Assembly (NCBI GenBank): GCA_021815925.1
Contig: JAKAZL010000003.1
Coordinates: 43,556-107,555 of the forward strand
Length of the DNA: 64,000 bases
DNA from: Pseudomonadota bacterium
Lineage (GTDB): Bacteria; Pseudomonadota; Gammaproteobacteria; Steroidobacterales; Steroidobacteraceae
Direction of reading: 5' to 3'
The position numbers and the translations under genes were made by a program. A model generated the notes under the pieces. That model did no database searches. It worked only from the letters and a program-made list of their open reading frames with translations, and had not been told where the DNA came from. Shown here piece by piece: positions 26,836 through 34,552 of the stretch. How positions within the stretch are numbered: the stretch's first letter is position 1; every line of letters begins with the position of its first letter.

Positions 26836-28464
26836 ATGAGAGGCAATTCAACTGTCGGTTGCTATCTGGTCGAGCTGCTCGCGGCCAACGGCATCGAGAC
26901 GGTGTTCGGCATTCCGGGCGTGCACACGCTCGAGTTGTATCGTGGGCTCGCCGCTGCCGGCATGCCGCACGTTCTGGTCCGACACGAGCAGAATGCGGCC
27001 TTTGCCGCCGACGGGTATGCCCGGGCGAGCGGACGGCTTGCGGCGGCGTTCGTCATCTCCGGCCCGGGCATGACCAATGCCCTGACTGCCGTGGCGCAGG
27101 CCTATTCGGATTCGACGCCACTGATCATGGTGGCGAGCGCGCCGGTGCGCGCCTCACTGGGCAAGGGATGGGGCGTACTGCACGAGCTGCCCGATCAGCT
27201 TGCCCTGGGCGCCGGCGTCACGGCAATCGCCCGGACTGCCTTCTCGGCCGAGGACGTGCGCGACCATCTGCGTGCGATGTTCGCTGCGCTGCGCACTGGC
27301 CGGCCTCGCCCGGCATACCTGCAGGTCCCACTCGATCTGCTCGCCGAGCCTACTGCACTGAAGGCCGAACGGTTCGCCGAGCTCGGTGCGCGTCCCGAGC
27401 CGCAGCGTGAGGCGATCGCGCGGGCGGTCGCGACGCTGGCTGCAGCCGAGCGTCCGCTCGTCATCGCCGGCGGAGGCGCGCGCGAGGCGGCCGAGCCGCT
27501 GCGCCGGCTCGTCGAGCGACTCGACGGCTATTTCGTCTCGACGACCGCGGGCAAGGGATTGCTGCCGGAGGATCATCCGGCGAATCTCGGGACGTCGCTG
27601 CCGTTTCGCCAGACACAGTCGCTCATCGCCTCGGCCGATGCGATCGTTGCCGTCGGGACCGAGCTCGCCGAGACGGACTTCTATACCGGCACGCGGCTGG
27701 CGCTGAACGGGCAGTTGATCCGTATCGATATCGACCGGGCCAAGCTCGCGGATCATTACGGTGCGCAGGTCCCGGTCTGGGGCGATGCACGAGCGAGTCT
27801 CGAGGCGATCGTGGCGGATCTCGCGCAGCGGCGTGGCTGGCGCAGCGCGGCCGGCTCGGGCGCCGCTCACCGTGCCGCCATCGAGCGGTCCCTCGATGCT
27901 CCCTCGCGCGCACGGCTCAACGCCCTGCGGGCGATTCGGGCCGCCGTGCCGCCCGAGGGTGTCGTGTTCAGCGATCAGACGCAGATTGCGTATCTCGGCA
28001 ATTATGCGTACGCGGCAGACCGACCGGGGAGCTGGTTTCATCCGTGCGGCTACGGCGCGCTGGGTTTCGCGCTGCCGGCCGCCATCGGCGCGAAGATCGC
28101 TCAGCCGGAGCGTGCGGTGGTCGCGCTGGCCGGAGATTTCGGCTTGCAGTTCACCCTGCAGGAGCTGATGAGCGCGGTCGAGCTGCGGCTCACTCTGCCG
28201 ATCATCGTGTGGAACAACGACGCGTTGGGTCAGATCCGCGACGACATGCAGGCGGCGGGCATTCCGCTGCTCGGAGTGATCGCGCGCAATCCGGATTTCT
28301 GCGCGCTGGCGCGGGCATTCGGTGCAGCCGCAGTGCGTGCCGCCGGGCCGGCGGCGCTCACCGAGGCTGTTCGCGATGCGCTGCGGCGTCCGGGGCCGAC
28401 GTTGATCGAGGCGGTGGAGGCGGATTTCGCGGTGGACGGCGCAGCCGGAGCGGCGGGGCGGTAG
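26836..28464 (+). CDS. aruI: Thiamine-diphosphate 2-ketoarginine decarboxylase-like protein
   Basis: From ATG 26836 the protein has 542 residues (an in-frame TTG at 26797 is an alternative). It has the acetolactate-synthase fold. The N-terminal Pyr domain contains VRHEQNAAFAADGYARASG with the catalytic Glu, a central domain follows, and the PP domain contains VALAGDFGLQFTLQELMSAV with the metal-binding GD and the downstream NND. It lacks the long FAD-binding features and is linked to aruH, which favours AruI: 2-ketoarginine to 4-guanidinobutyraldehyde and CO2. The next enzymes, guanidinobutyraldehyde dehydrogenase and guanidinobutyrase, are not adjacent; the ALDH at 12553 could take part. Another TPP decarboxylase role is possible without the aruH context. 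Confidence 0.78.
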   Translation: MRGNSTVGCYLVELLAANGIETVFGIPGVHTLELYRGLAAAGMPHVLVRHEQNAAFAADGYARASGRLAAAFVISGPGMTNALTAVAQAYSDSTPLIMVASAPVRASLGKGWGVLHELPDQLALGAGVTAIARTAFSAEDVRDHLRAMFAALRTGRPRPAYLQVPLDLLAEPTALKAERFAELGARPEPQREAIARAVATLAAAERPLVIAGGGAREAAEPLRRLVERLDGYFVSTTAGKGLLPEDHPANLGTSLPFRQTQSLIASADAIVAVGTELAETDFYTGTRLALNGQLIRIDIDRAKLADHYGAQVPVWGDARASLEAIVADLAQRRGWRSAAGSGAAHRAAIERSLDAPSRARLNALRAIRAAVPPEGVVFSDQTQIAYLGNYAYAADRPGSWFHPCGYGALGFALPAAIGAKIAQPERAVVALAGDFGLQFTLQELMSAVELRLTLPIIVWNNDALGQIRDDMQAAGIPLLGVIARNPDFCALARAFGAAAVRAAGPAALTEAVRDALRRPGPTLIEAVEADFAVDGAAGAAGR

Positions 28465-28508
28465 GGGCCCACTCGCTGATCCTCCGCGCTCTGACTCGCG
28501 ACGGTGCC

Positions 28509-29537
28509 CTACGGATCGCTGACCCGCACGATCACCTTTCCGAGGTGTCGGCCCGCGAGCAGGTCGATCAGCCCCTGGGGCGCACTCTGCAGTCCGCTGA
28601 GGAACGTCTCGTGGACGGCGATACGGTTCTCATCGACCCAGCGGCTCATCTGCGCGACGAAGGCCTCTCGACCGGTCGCGAAGTGATCGAAGATGAGGAA
28701 ACCCTGCACCAGCAATCGGCGCGTCAGCACCTGGCGCATCAGCAGCGGCACGTGGTCGGGACCGGACGGAAGCTCGGTGTCGTTGTAATGAGCGATCAGA
28801 CCGCAAACCGGAATGCGCGCGTTCTGATTCAGCAGCGGTAGCACCGCCTGGAACACCCGGCCACCGACGTTCTCGAAATACACATCGATCCCGCTGCGGG
28901 CGGCGGCGGCGAGCTGCTCGGCGAAGTCGCTCGCGCGGTGATCGATGCAGACGTCGAAGCCGAGCGTTTCACGGGCGTAGCGGCACTTCTCGGGTCCGCC
29001 GGCGATGCCGATGACCCGCGCGCCCTGCAGTCGCCCGATCTGGCCGACCGCGGAGCCGACGGCTCCGGCCGCCGAGGCCACCACGATCGTCTCGCCGGGC
29101 TGGGGCCGGCCGATGTTGAGCAGGCCGTGGTAGGCCGTGAAGCCCGGCATGCCGAGAACCCCGAGTGCCTGTGACGGGGAGCGGATCCGCCCGTCCAGGG
29201 GACTGATGTCGCTGCCGTCCGAGAGCGCGAAGGATTGCCAGCCGCTGCCGCCGACGACCCAGTCGCCCGGGGCGTAGGCGGGATGGCGCGAGACCTCGAC
29301 GCGGCTCACGGTTCCCCCGACCATGACCTCGCCGATCCCGACCGACGGGGCGTAGGACGGGGCATCATTCATCCTGCCGCGCATGTATGGATCGAGGGAC
29401 AGGAACACCGTGCGCAGCAGCACCTGGCCCGCGGCGGGCTGCGCCAGGGGGCTTTGCTCGAGTCGGAAGTCCTCGAGCCGGGGAACGCCCTTCGGGCGCG
29501 CATTCAAAACGACCTGCGTATTCATTGACATGTTCAT
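28509..29537 (-). CDS. NADP-dependent zinc-less medium-chain reductase (CurA/2-alkenal reductase type)
   Basis: I take the first ATG of MNMSMNTQVVLNARPKG; the longer track start is a GTG eight codons up. About 342 residues remain. RTVFLSLDPYMRGRMNDAPS is the signature of the leukotriene B4 dehydrogenase/CurA branch of MDR proteins. IVVASAAGAVGSAVGQIGRL is the nucleotide-binding glycine-rich loop, with IDHRASDFAEQL and FENVGGRVFQAVLPLL following. No zinc ligands are present. These enzymes reduce alpha,beta-unsaturated carbonyls or quinones with NADPH in the cytoplasm. It ends 45 bp from the aruI stop in tail-to-tail orientation and is upstream-adjacent to an APC carrier gene on its own strand, perhaps co-transcribed. 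Confidence 0.84.
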   Translation of the reverse strand: MNMSMNTQVVLNARPKGVPRLEDFRLEQSPLAQPAAGQVLLRTVFLSLDPYMRGRMNDAPSYAPSVGIGEVMVGGTVSRVEVSRHPAYAPGDWVVGGSGWQSFALSDGSDISPLDGRIRSPSQALGVLGMPGFTAYHGLLNIGRPQPGETIVVASAAGAVGSAVGQIGRLQGARVIGIAGGPEKCRYARETLGFDVCIDHRASDFAEQLAAAARSGIDVYFENVGGRVFQAVLPLLNQNARIPVCGLIAHYNDTELPSGPDHVPLLMRQVLTRRLLVQGFLIFDHFATGREAFVAQMSRWVDENRIAVHETFLSGLQSAPQGLIDLLAGRHLGKVIVRVSDP

Positions 29538-29607
29538 GACGGCTCTCTCGCCGGTTCGCACATTGCGCGCGGCATGGAGTTGCGATTGGAATCAAACATC
29601 ATTCGGT

Positions 29608-30927
29608 TCACTGCGACCGGATGGCCGAGGCGCTCTCGGCCTGTCGCCACTTCTGCCAGGCGTAGACGGGCAGTCCAGCCAGCATGATCAGCGTCCCCCA
29701 GTACAGCGACTGCTCGCCGGCGCCCGCGGCGGCCCACAGCGCGAAGGCGAATGCGAATGAAGCCACCAGGACGTTGCGCACTCGGCGGGCTTGGGTGCGA
29801 CTGAAGAGCACCTCGGCCATGGCGCAGACCATGTATGGCACCAGCGTGAAGAAGGTGGCAATCAGGATGATGATGTCGAAGGTGCTGACCAGCCCGCGGT
29901 TGTAGTTCATCAGGATCAGACCCGTGGCGACCACACCGGAGAACAACAGCCCGACGGTGGGTGTGCCACGGCGGCTCTCCCGTGCGAACAGCGATGGGAA
30001 AAGGTGGTCGCGGGCAATCGCCTGGGCGAACTGACCGGACATCAGGATCCAGCCGTTCAAGGCGCCGAAGCAGGAGATCGCCGCGGCGGCCGCAATCAGA
30101 TCTGCGGCCCAGCTGCCCCAGATCGCCTGAGCGGCGGCCGCGAACGGCGCATCGGAGTGAGCGAGGATGTGCGCCGGAACGATGCCCATCACGGCGGTGG
30201 TGCAGGTGATGTAGAACACCGCAGCGATGATCGTGCCGAGAATCGTCGCCCGGGGAATGGTCTTGGCCGGATCGCGCACGTGATCGGCCGGGACCGTCGC
30301 GGACTCCAGTCCCACGAACGCCCACATGGTCAGGGCTGCGCAGGCGTTCACGGCCGCGAAGGGTGATCCGCCGACCGGGTGAGCCGTGATCAGTTTCGGA
30401 TCGAAGTAGAAGCTGCCGAACACGGCGAGCAGCAGCAGCGGGGAGAGCTTCAGAATCACGGTGATGAGCTGCAGGCGTCCCGCGGCGCGGACTCCCCAGA
30501 TGTTCACGCCGGTGAGCAGCCAGGTCGCCAGCACCGCCGCGCCGGCGCCAGCCCCTGGGTACGAGCCGAGGGCTGGAATGAGCGGCTCGAGGTAGCTGGC
30601 GAAGGCGACGGCTATCGCGGCGACCGAGGCGGCGATGCTGATCCAGTACATCCAGGCGATCAGGAATCCGGCGAAATCCCCGAAGGCCTCGCGCGAATAT
30701 GCGTATGGGCCACCGGCCTGCGGTGAGCGGCGGGACAGGCTGCTGAACATCCAGGCGAGCGCCAGGGCGCCGGCGGTGCTGAACGCCCACCCCCACAGGC
30801 TGAACACCCCGTACGCGGCCAGCGCCGCCGGCAAGAGGAAAACCCCTGAGCCGACCATGTTGCCGATGACCATGGAGGTCGTGGTCGCAAGCCCGAGGCT
30901 GCGGCGCGGTTCGGTGCCGGTGTGCAT
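29608..30927 (-). CDS. APC superfamily permease, arginine/agmatine or polyamine exchanger-like
   Basis: I start at MHTGTEPRRSLGL after GGAGAAA; a GTG at 30975 would add 16 residues. The 439-residue protein has twelve predicted membrane segments. TTTSMVIGNMVGSGVFLLPAALAAYG and SPQAGGPYAYSREAFGDFAGFLIAWMYW are the two regions that identify the basic amino-acid/polyamine antiporter (AdiC/PotE) group. ALTMWAFVGLESATVPADHVRDP is the family's 'W-x-F-x-G-x-E' site. It could exchange a guanidino substrate for its product. It is divergent from the dimethylarginine hydrolase across 95 bp, so a joint role in methylarginine uptake is plausible but inferred. Confidence 0.85.
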   Translation of the reverse strand: MHTGTEPRRSLGLATTTSMVIGNMVGSGVFLLPAALAAYGVFSLWGWAFSTAGALALAWMFSSLSRRSPQAGGPYAYSREAFGDFAGFLIAWMYWISIAASVAAIAVAFASYLEPLIPALGSYPGAGAGAAVLATWLLTGVNIWGVRAAGRLQLITVILKLSPLLLLAVFGSFYFDPKLITAHPVGGSPFAAVNACAALTMWAFVGLESATVPADHVRDPAKTIPRATILGTIIAAVFYITCTTAVMGIVPAHILAHSDAPFAAAAQAIWGSWAADLIAAAAAISCFGALNGWILMSGQFAQAIARDHLFPSLFARESRRGTPTVGLLFSGVVATGLILMNYNRGLVSTFDIIILIATFFTLVPYMVCAMAEVLFSRTQARRVRNVLVASFAFAFALWAAAGAGEQSLYWGTLIMLAGLPVYAWQKWRQAESASAIRSQ

Positions 30928-31022
30928 GTCGAGGATTTCTCCGAGTCCGCGGCGGAGCAATTCAAAGGGGCACACAGTACCTGATATTCTCGGCCGGGAG
31001 TACAGTGCCCCGCGAGGTCCTC

Positions 31023-31808
31023 ATGTCGACGAATCAGGAGTCCACGCGGCTCGCCGTGACGCGGCCGGTCAGTGCGGCGATGGCGGCGTGCGAGCTGACG
31101 CACGTGCCACGCACCGCGATCGACATCGATCTGGCGCGTAGGCAGCACGAGGACTACGAACAGGCGCTCATCCGGCTCGGGTGTCGCATCGAGCGGCTCG
31201 CCGAGGAGCCCGCGCTCGCTGACTCGGTGTTCGTGGAGGATACGGCGATCGTGCTGGATGAGCTCGCGGTCATCACCCGGCCGGGCGCACAATCGCGGCG
31301 CGCTGAGATCACATCGATCGCCGCCGCACTGGGCAAGCATCGGCGCCTCGAGCGCATCCAGGCGCCCGGGACCCTCGATGGCGGAGACGTGCTGCGCGTC
31401 GGTCGCACGGTCTACGTCGGCCTGTCCACCCGCAGCAACGCCGCGGCGATCGGCCAGCTCGGCGCGCTGCTGGCGCGACACGGATACCGTGTGCAGGGTG
31501 TGCCGCTCGGCGGCTGTCTGCATCTGAAGAGCGCGGTGACCCAGGTTGGGCCGCAACTGCTGCTCATCAATCCCGCGTACGTCGAGCCGGCTCGCTTCGC
31601 GGATATGCAGTTCGTGCAGGTGGATCCGGGCGAGCCGCTTGCCGCCAACGCACTGCCGATCGGAGACGGGATCATTTACCCCGCCTCGAACCCGCGCACG
31701 GCCCAGCGCTTGCGACAGCGCGGCCTCGCCGTTCACACCGTCGATGTGTCCGAGCTGGAGAAGGCCGAGGGTGCGGTGACCTGCTGCAGCCTGATCCTTT
31801 CGGCGTAG
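31023..31808 (+). CDS. Dimethylarginine dimethylaminohydrolase (DDAH)
   Basis: The 261-residue enzyme starts after GCGAGG. It has the penta-bladed amidinotransferase fold motifs of DDAH: DSVFVEDTAIVLDELAVITRPGAQSRRAE with Glu72-Asp73, PGTLDGGDVLRVGRTVYVGLS with the acidic pair at 119/122, LGGCLHLKSAVTQVG with His167, and a C-terminal TCCSLIL. One of Cys254/255 is the nucleophile. Bacterial DDAH hydrolyses N-omega-methylated arginines to citrulline plus mono- or dimethylamine. An arginine-deiminase-related substrate is the alternative, but length and C-terminal Cys favour DDAH. It is divergent from an arginine-type antiporter and near aruH/aruI. Confidence 0.86.
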   Translation: MSTNQESTRLAVTRPVSAAMAACELTHVPRTAIDIDLARRQHEDYEQALIRLGCRIERLAEEPALADSVFVEDTAIVLDELAVITRPGAQSRRAEITSIAAALGKHRRLERIQAPGTLDGGDVLRVGRTVYVGLSTRSNAAAIGQLGALLARHGYRVQGVPLGGCLHLKSAVTQVGPQLLLINPAYVEPARFADMQFVQVDPGEPLAANALPIGDGIIYPASNPRTAQRLRQRGLAVHTVDVSELEKAEGAVTCCSLILSA

Positions 31809-32459
31809 GTCGTCGCGGCGGGCCCTCGCTGCCGGGCAGGTCCATCGGCCCAGCGGCGTTCGCAATTGATCTTTGTCACGTCGGGCGGACGGTCGTTCGG
31901 CCTGCGGATTGCGCTGCGAGCCTCTTCCCAGCCCGTCGGCGCCATGGCGGATCGGTTCAGGAGGCGCCGGTCTGCTCGGCGCCCGTAGCGTACCGACATG
32001 GCTGGTATTCCCGCCCCTGCTGCGGGCTGGCCGGTACGTGCGCGGCAGGGCATTTTCCGGCCTCCGCCGGTCCCGGCTGGCCATTGGCGCGCGCGGCTGT
32101 GAGGCGGCGAGCTTGCCGGCCATACGGGCGAGAAACCCGGCAGTGGATGTCCGATGCGTTCAAGCGGTGGTGGTGGTGGCGTTGCGAGCACGCTACGGGC
32201 AGGGGCCTCCGTGGGAGCGACCTTCTCTTGATTTTTTAAGTGGATGTGTGAGTATCCCGCAGAGGGGGATCTGATCGTAGAAATAGGGGCGATCCGCGCA
32301 GGAAGCGGCCATCCGTGCACTGCTCCTGCGGTCTGTCTTCATGACGTTTCAACGTGCTGCGCCATTGCGTGTGATCTTGGATATCGCGAACCCGTCTCAG
32401 ATTTGCTTCGGCGCCACAGCGATCCCCCCGCGCGTTGGCGCTGCGGCAGGAATGACCCG
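31809..32459. other. About 650 bp leader region before the second TPR-sulfotransferase
   Basis: The ORF 31873-32274 (+) is Arg/Ala-rich and motif-free, and the 72 codons before GTG 32460 do not resemble the TPR family. A short AT-rich patch (TTGATTTTTTAAGTGG) near 32228 is the only promoter-like composition. No RNA gene is recognised. A long regulatory leader is possible. Confidence 0.4.
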
Positions 32460-34484
32460 GTGAGTACCTCCCCGGAGCCGCTCGGCACGGTGCAGACCGC
32501 ACTTGATCACGCGTTCCAATTGCTGGAGACCCGCCCGGCGCTCGCGGCGGAGCAGGCGAGCGAGATCCTTAAGATCATGCCCGAGCAGCGCGACGCGACG
32601 CTGCTGCTCGGCATGGCCCGACGCAAGTCCGGGCACACGGACGGCGCGGTGCAGGTGCTGCGCGGGCTGTGCGAGCGGCATCCCCGTTGGGCGCTCGCGC
32701 AGCAGGAACTCGGCGAGACCCTTGCCGCGGCGGGGCAGCCCGAGGCCGCCGTCGAGGCGCTGCGGCGCGCCGTGGCTCTGCAGCCGGACTCGCCGTCCGC
32801 CTGCCTCGCGCTCGCGGATGTTCTGACTGCAACGAATAACGTGCAGGAAGCGGATGCCGCGTATGCGCGCTACATCAAGGCGGCTACCCGCGATCCGCAC
32901 CTGCGCAAAGCCGCTGCGGCGCTCAATGCGAACCGGGTGCCGGAAGCCGAGACGCTCTTGCGTGAGCACCTGGCGCGTCATCCGACCGACGTGGCGGCAC
33001 TGCGCATGCTTGCGGAGGCGGCCGCGCGCCTGTTGCGCTATTGGGAGGCGCGGACGCTCCTCGAGCGCTGCCTCGCGCTCGCGCCGGGGTTCGATGCGGC
33101 CCGGCACAACTACGCGACGGTGCTGAACCGCGAGGGCAGAGCGGAACAAGCGTTGCGCCAGTGTGATCAATTGCTTGCGAAGGAACCGCAGAATCCCAGC
33201 TACCGCAGCCTCCGGGCCGCCATCGCGGCCAACCTGGGTAATTACGAAGACGCCATTGCGGGGTATGAGTCGGTGCTCGCGCAGTACCCGCAGCAGCCCA
33301 AGCTGTGGATGAGCTACGGCCATGCGCTCAGAACCACCGGCAAGATGTCCGAGTGCATCAAAGCGTATCAGCGTGCTCTGTCGATGGAGCCGGCGCTCGG
33401 GGAAGCGTGGTGGAGTCTTGCGAACCTGAAGACCTTTCGCTTCAGCGATGCCGACGTGCACGCCATGCGCGAGGCGCTGGCAAACGGGCGTCTCAACGAC
33501 GACGACCGGCTGCACTTCGAGTTCGCGCTCGGCAAGGCCCTCGAAGACGCCGGCTCATACGAGGAGTCGTTTGCACACTACGCTGCGGGCAATGCACTGC
33601 GCCGCAAGGCGCACGGCTATGACCCGGAGGAAAACACCGGCTTCGTGCGCCGGTCGAAACAACTCTTCACGACCCGATTCTTCGCCGAGCGTGCTCGTGC
33701 CGGCGCTCAGGCACCGGACCCGATCTTCATCGTGGGCCTGCCGCGCGCGGGGTCTACCCTGATCGAGCAGATCCTCGCCAGTCACCCTCTGGTCGAGGGG
33801 ACGATGGAACTGCCGGAATTGCCGAAGATCGCCCGCGAGCTGGCTGGTTCCAGGGGTGATGATGAGGAGGAGGGGGCATTTCTCAAGAATGTCGCCTCGC
33901 TCGAGCCCGACGCGCTGCGCGCCCTGGGCGAGCGGTACCTGGCGGAAACCCGCGTCACGCGCAAGACCGACGCGCCGTTCTTCATCGACAAGATGCCGAA
34001 CAACTGCTTCTACGTCGGCCTCATTCAGCTCATTCTGCCCAATGCCGTGATCATCGATGCGCGGCGTCATCCGCTCGCCTGCGGCTTCTCATGCTTCAAG
34101 CAGAATTTTGCGCGCGGTCAATGGTTCACCTACGGACTCGAGGACATTGGGCGCTATTACCGCGATTACGTCGAGATCATGGATCACTACGACTCGGTTC
34201 TGCCCGGCAGGGTGTGCCGGGTGTTCTACGAGACCATGATCTCGGACACCGAGACCGAGATCCGCCGGCTCCTGGCACACTGCCGGCTGCCGTTTAACGC
34301 GGAATGTCTGCGATTCTACGAGAACGAGCGGGCAGTGCGTACCGCCAGCTCCGAGCAGGTGCGTCAGCCGATTTTCCGCGACGGCATCGACCAGTGGCGC
34401 CATTACGAGCCCTGGCTCGAGCCGCTGAAGAGCGCCCTGGGAGATGTGCTGGCGGAGTATCCACGCGTTCCGAGATTTCACTGA
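32460..34484 (+). CDS. TPR-repeat sulfotransferase (second copy)
   Basis: I start at GTG 32460, eight bases after AGGAA, giving 674 residues; the longer ORF has unrelated sequence up front. TPR-like repeats fill residues 20-320 (AGQPEAAVEALRRAVALQPD, GKMSECIKAYQRALSMEPALG). The sulfotransferase domain starts near 419: PIFIVGLPRAGSTLIEQILA for the PAPS phosphosulfate loop, FFIDKMPNNCFYVGLIQLILPNAVIIDARRHP for the 3'-phosphate site, then RTASSEQVRQPIFRDGIDQWRHYEPW. It is colinear with the first copy and many motifs are identical, so the two are paralogues. It ends 68 bp before a TonB receptor gene. Cytoplasmic location and an unknown acceptor are inferred. Confidence 0.87.
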   Translation: MSTSPEPLGTVQTALDHAFQLLETRPALAAEQASEILKIMPEQRDATLLLGMARRKSGHTDGAVQVLRGLCERHPRWALAQQELGETLAAAGQPEAAVEALRRAVALQPDSPSACLALADVLTATNNVQEADAAYARYIKAATRDPHLRKAAAALNANRVPEAETLLREHLARHPTDVAALRMLAEAAARLLRYWEARTLLERCLALAPGFDAARHNYATVLNREGRAEQALRQCDQLLAKEPQNPSYRSLRAAIAANLGNYEDAIAGYESVLAQYPQQPKLWMSYGHALRTTGKMSECIKAYQRALSMEPALGEAWWSLANLKTFRFSDADVHAMREALANGRLNDDDRLHFEFALGKALEDAGSYEESFAHYAAGNALRRKAHGYDPEENTGFVRRSKQLFTTRFFAERARAGAQAPDPIFIVGLPRAGSTLIEQILASHPLVEGTMELPELPKIARELAGSRGDDEEEGAFLKNVASLEPDALRALGERYLAETRVTRKTDAPFFIDKMPNNCFYVGLIQLILPNAVIIDARRHPLACGFSCFKQNFARGQWFTYGLEDIGRYYRDYVEIMDHYDSVLPGRVCRVFYETMISDTETEIRRLLAHCRLPFNAECLRFYENERAVRTASSEQVRQPIFRDGIDQWRHYEPWLEPLKSALGDVLAEYPRVPRFH

Positions 34485-34552
34485 GGCCGCCGGCACGACG
34501 TCCGTCTGTCTCATAGCTTTACGATTCTTCAATCAAAAAACGGGAGCCAACC

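Noticed and set aside
31873-32274. 133-residue ORF before the second TPR-sulfotransferase
   Set aside because: Arg/Gly-rich, motif-free, with no ribosome-binding site; more likely part of a non-coding leader.
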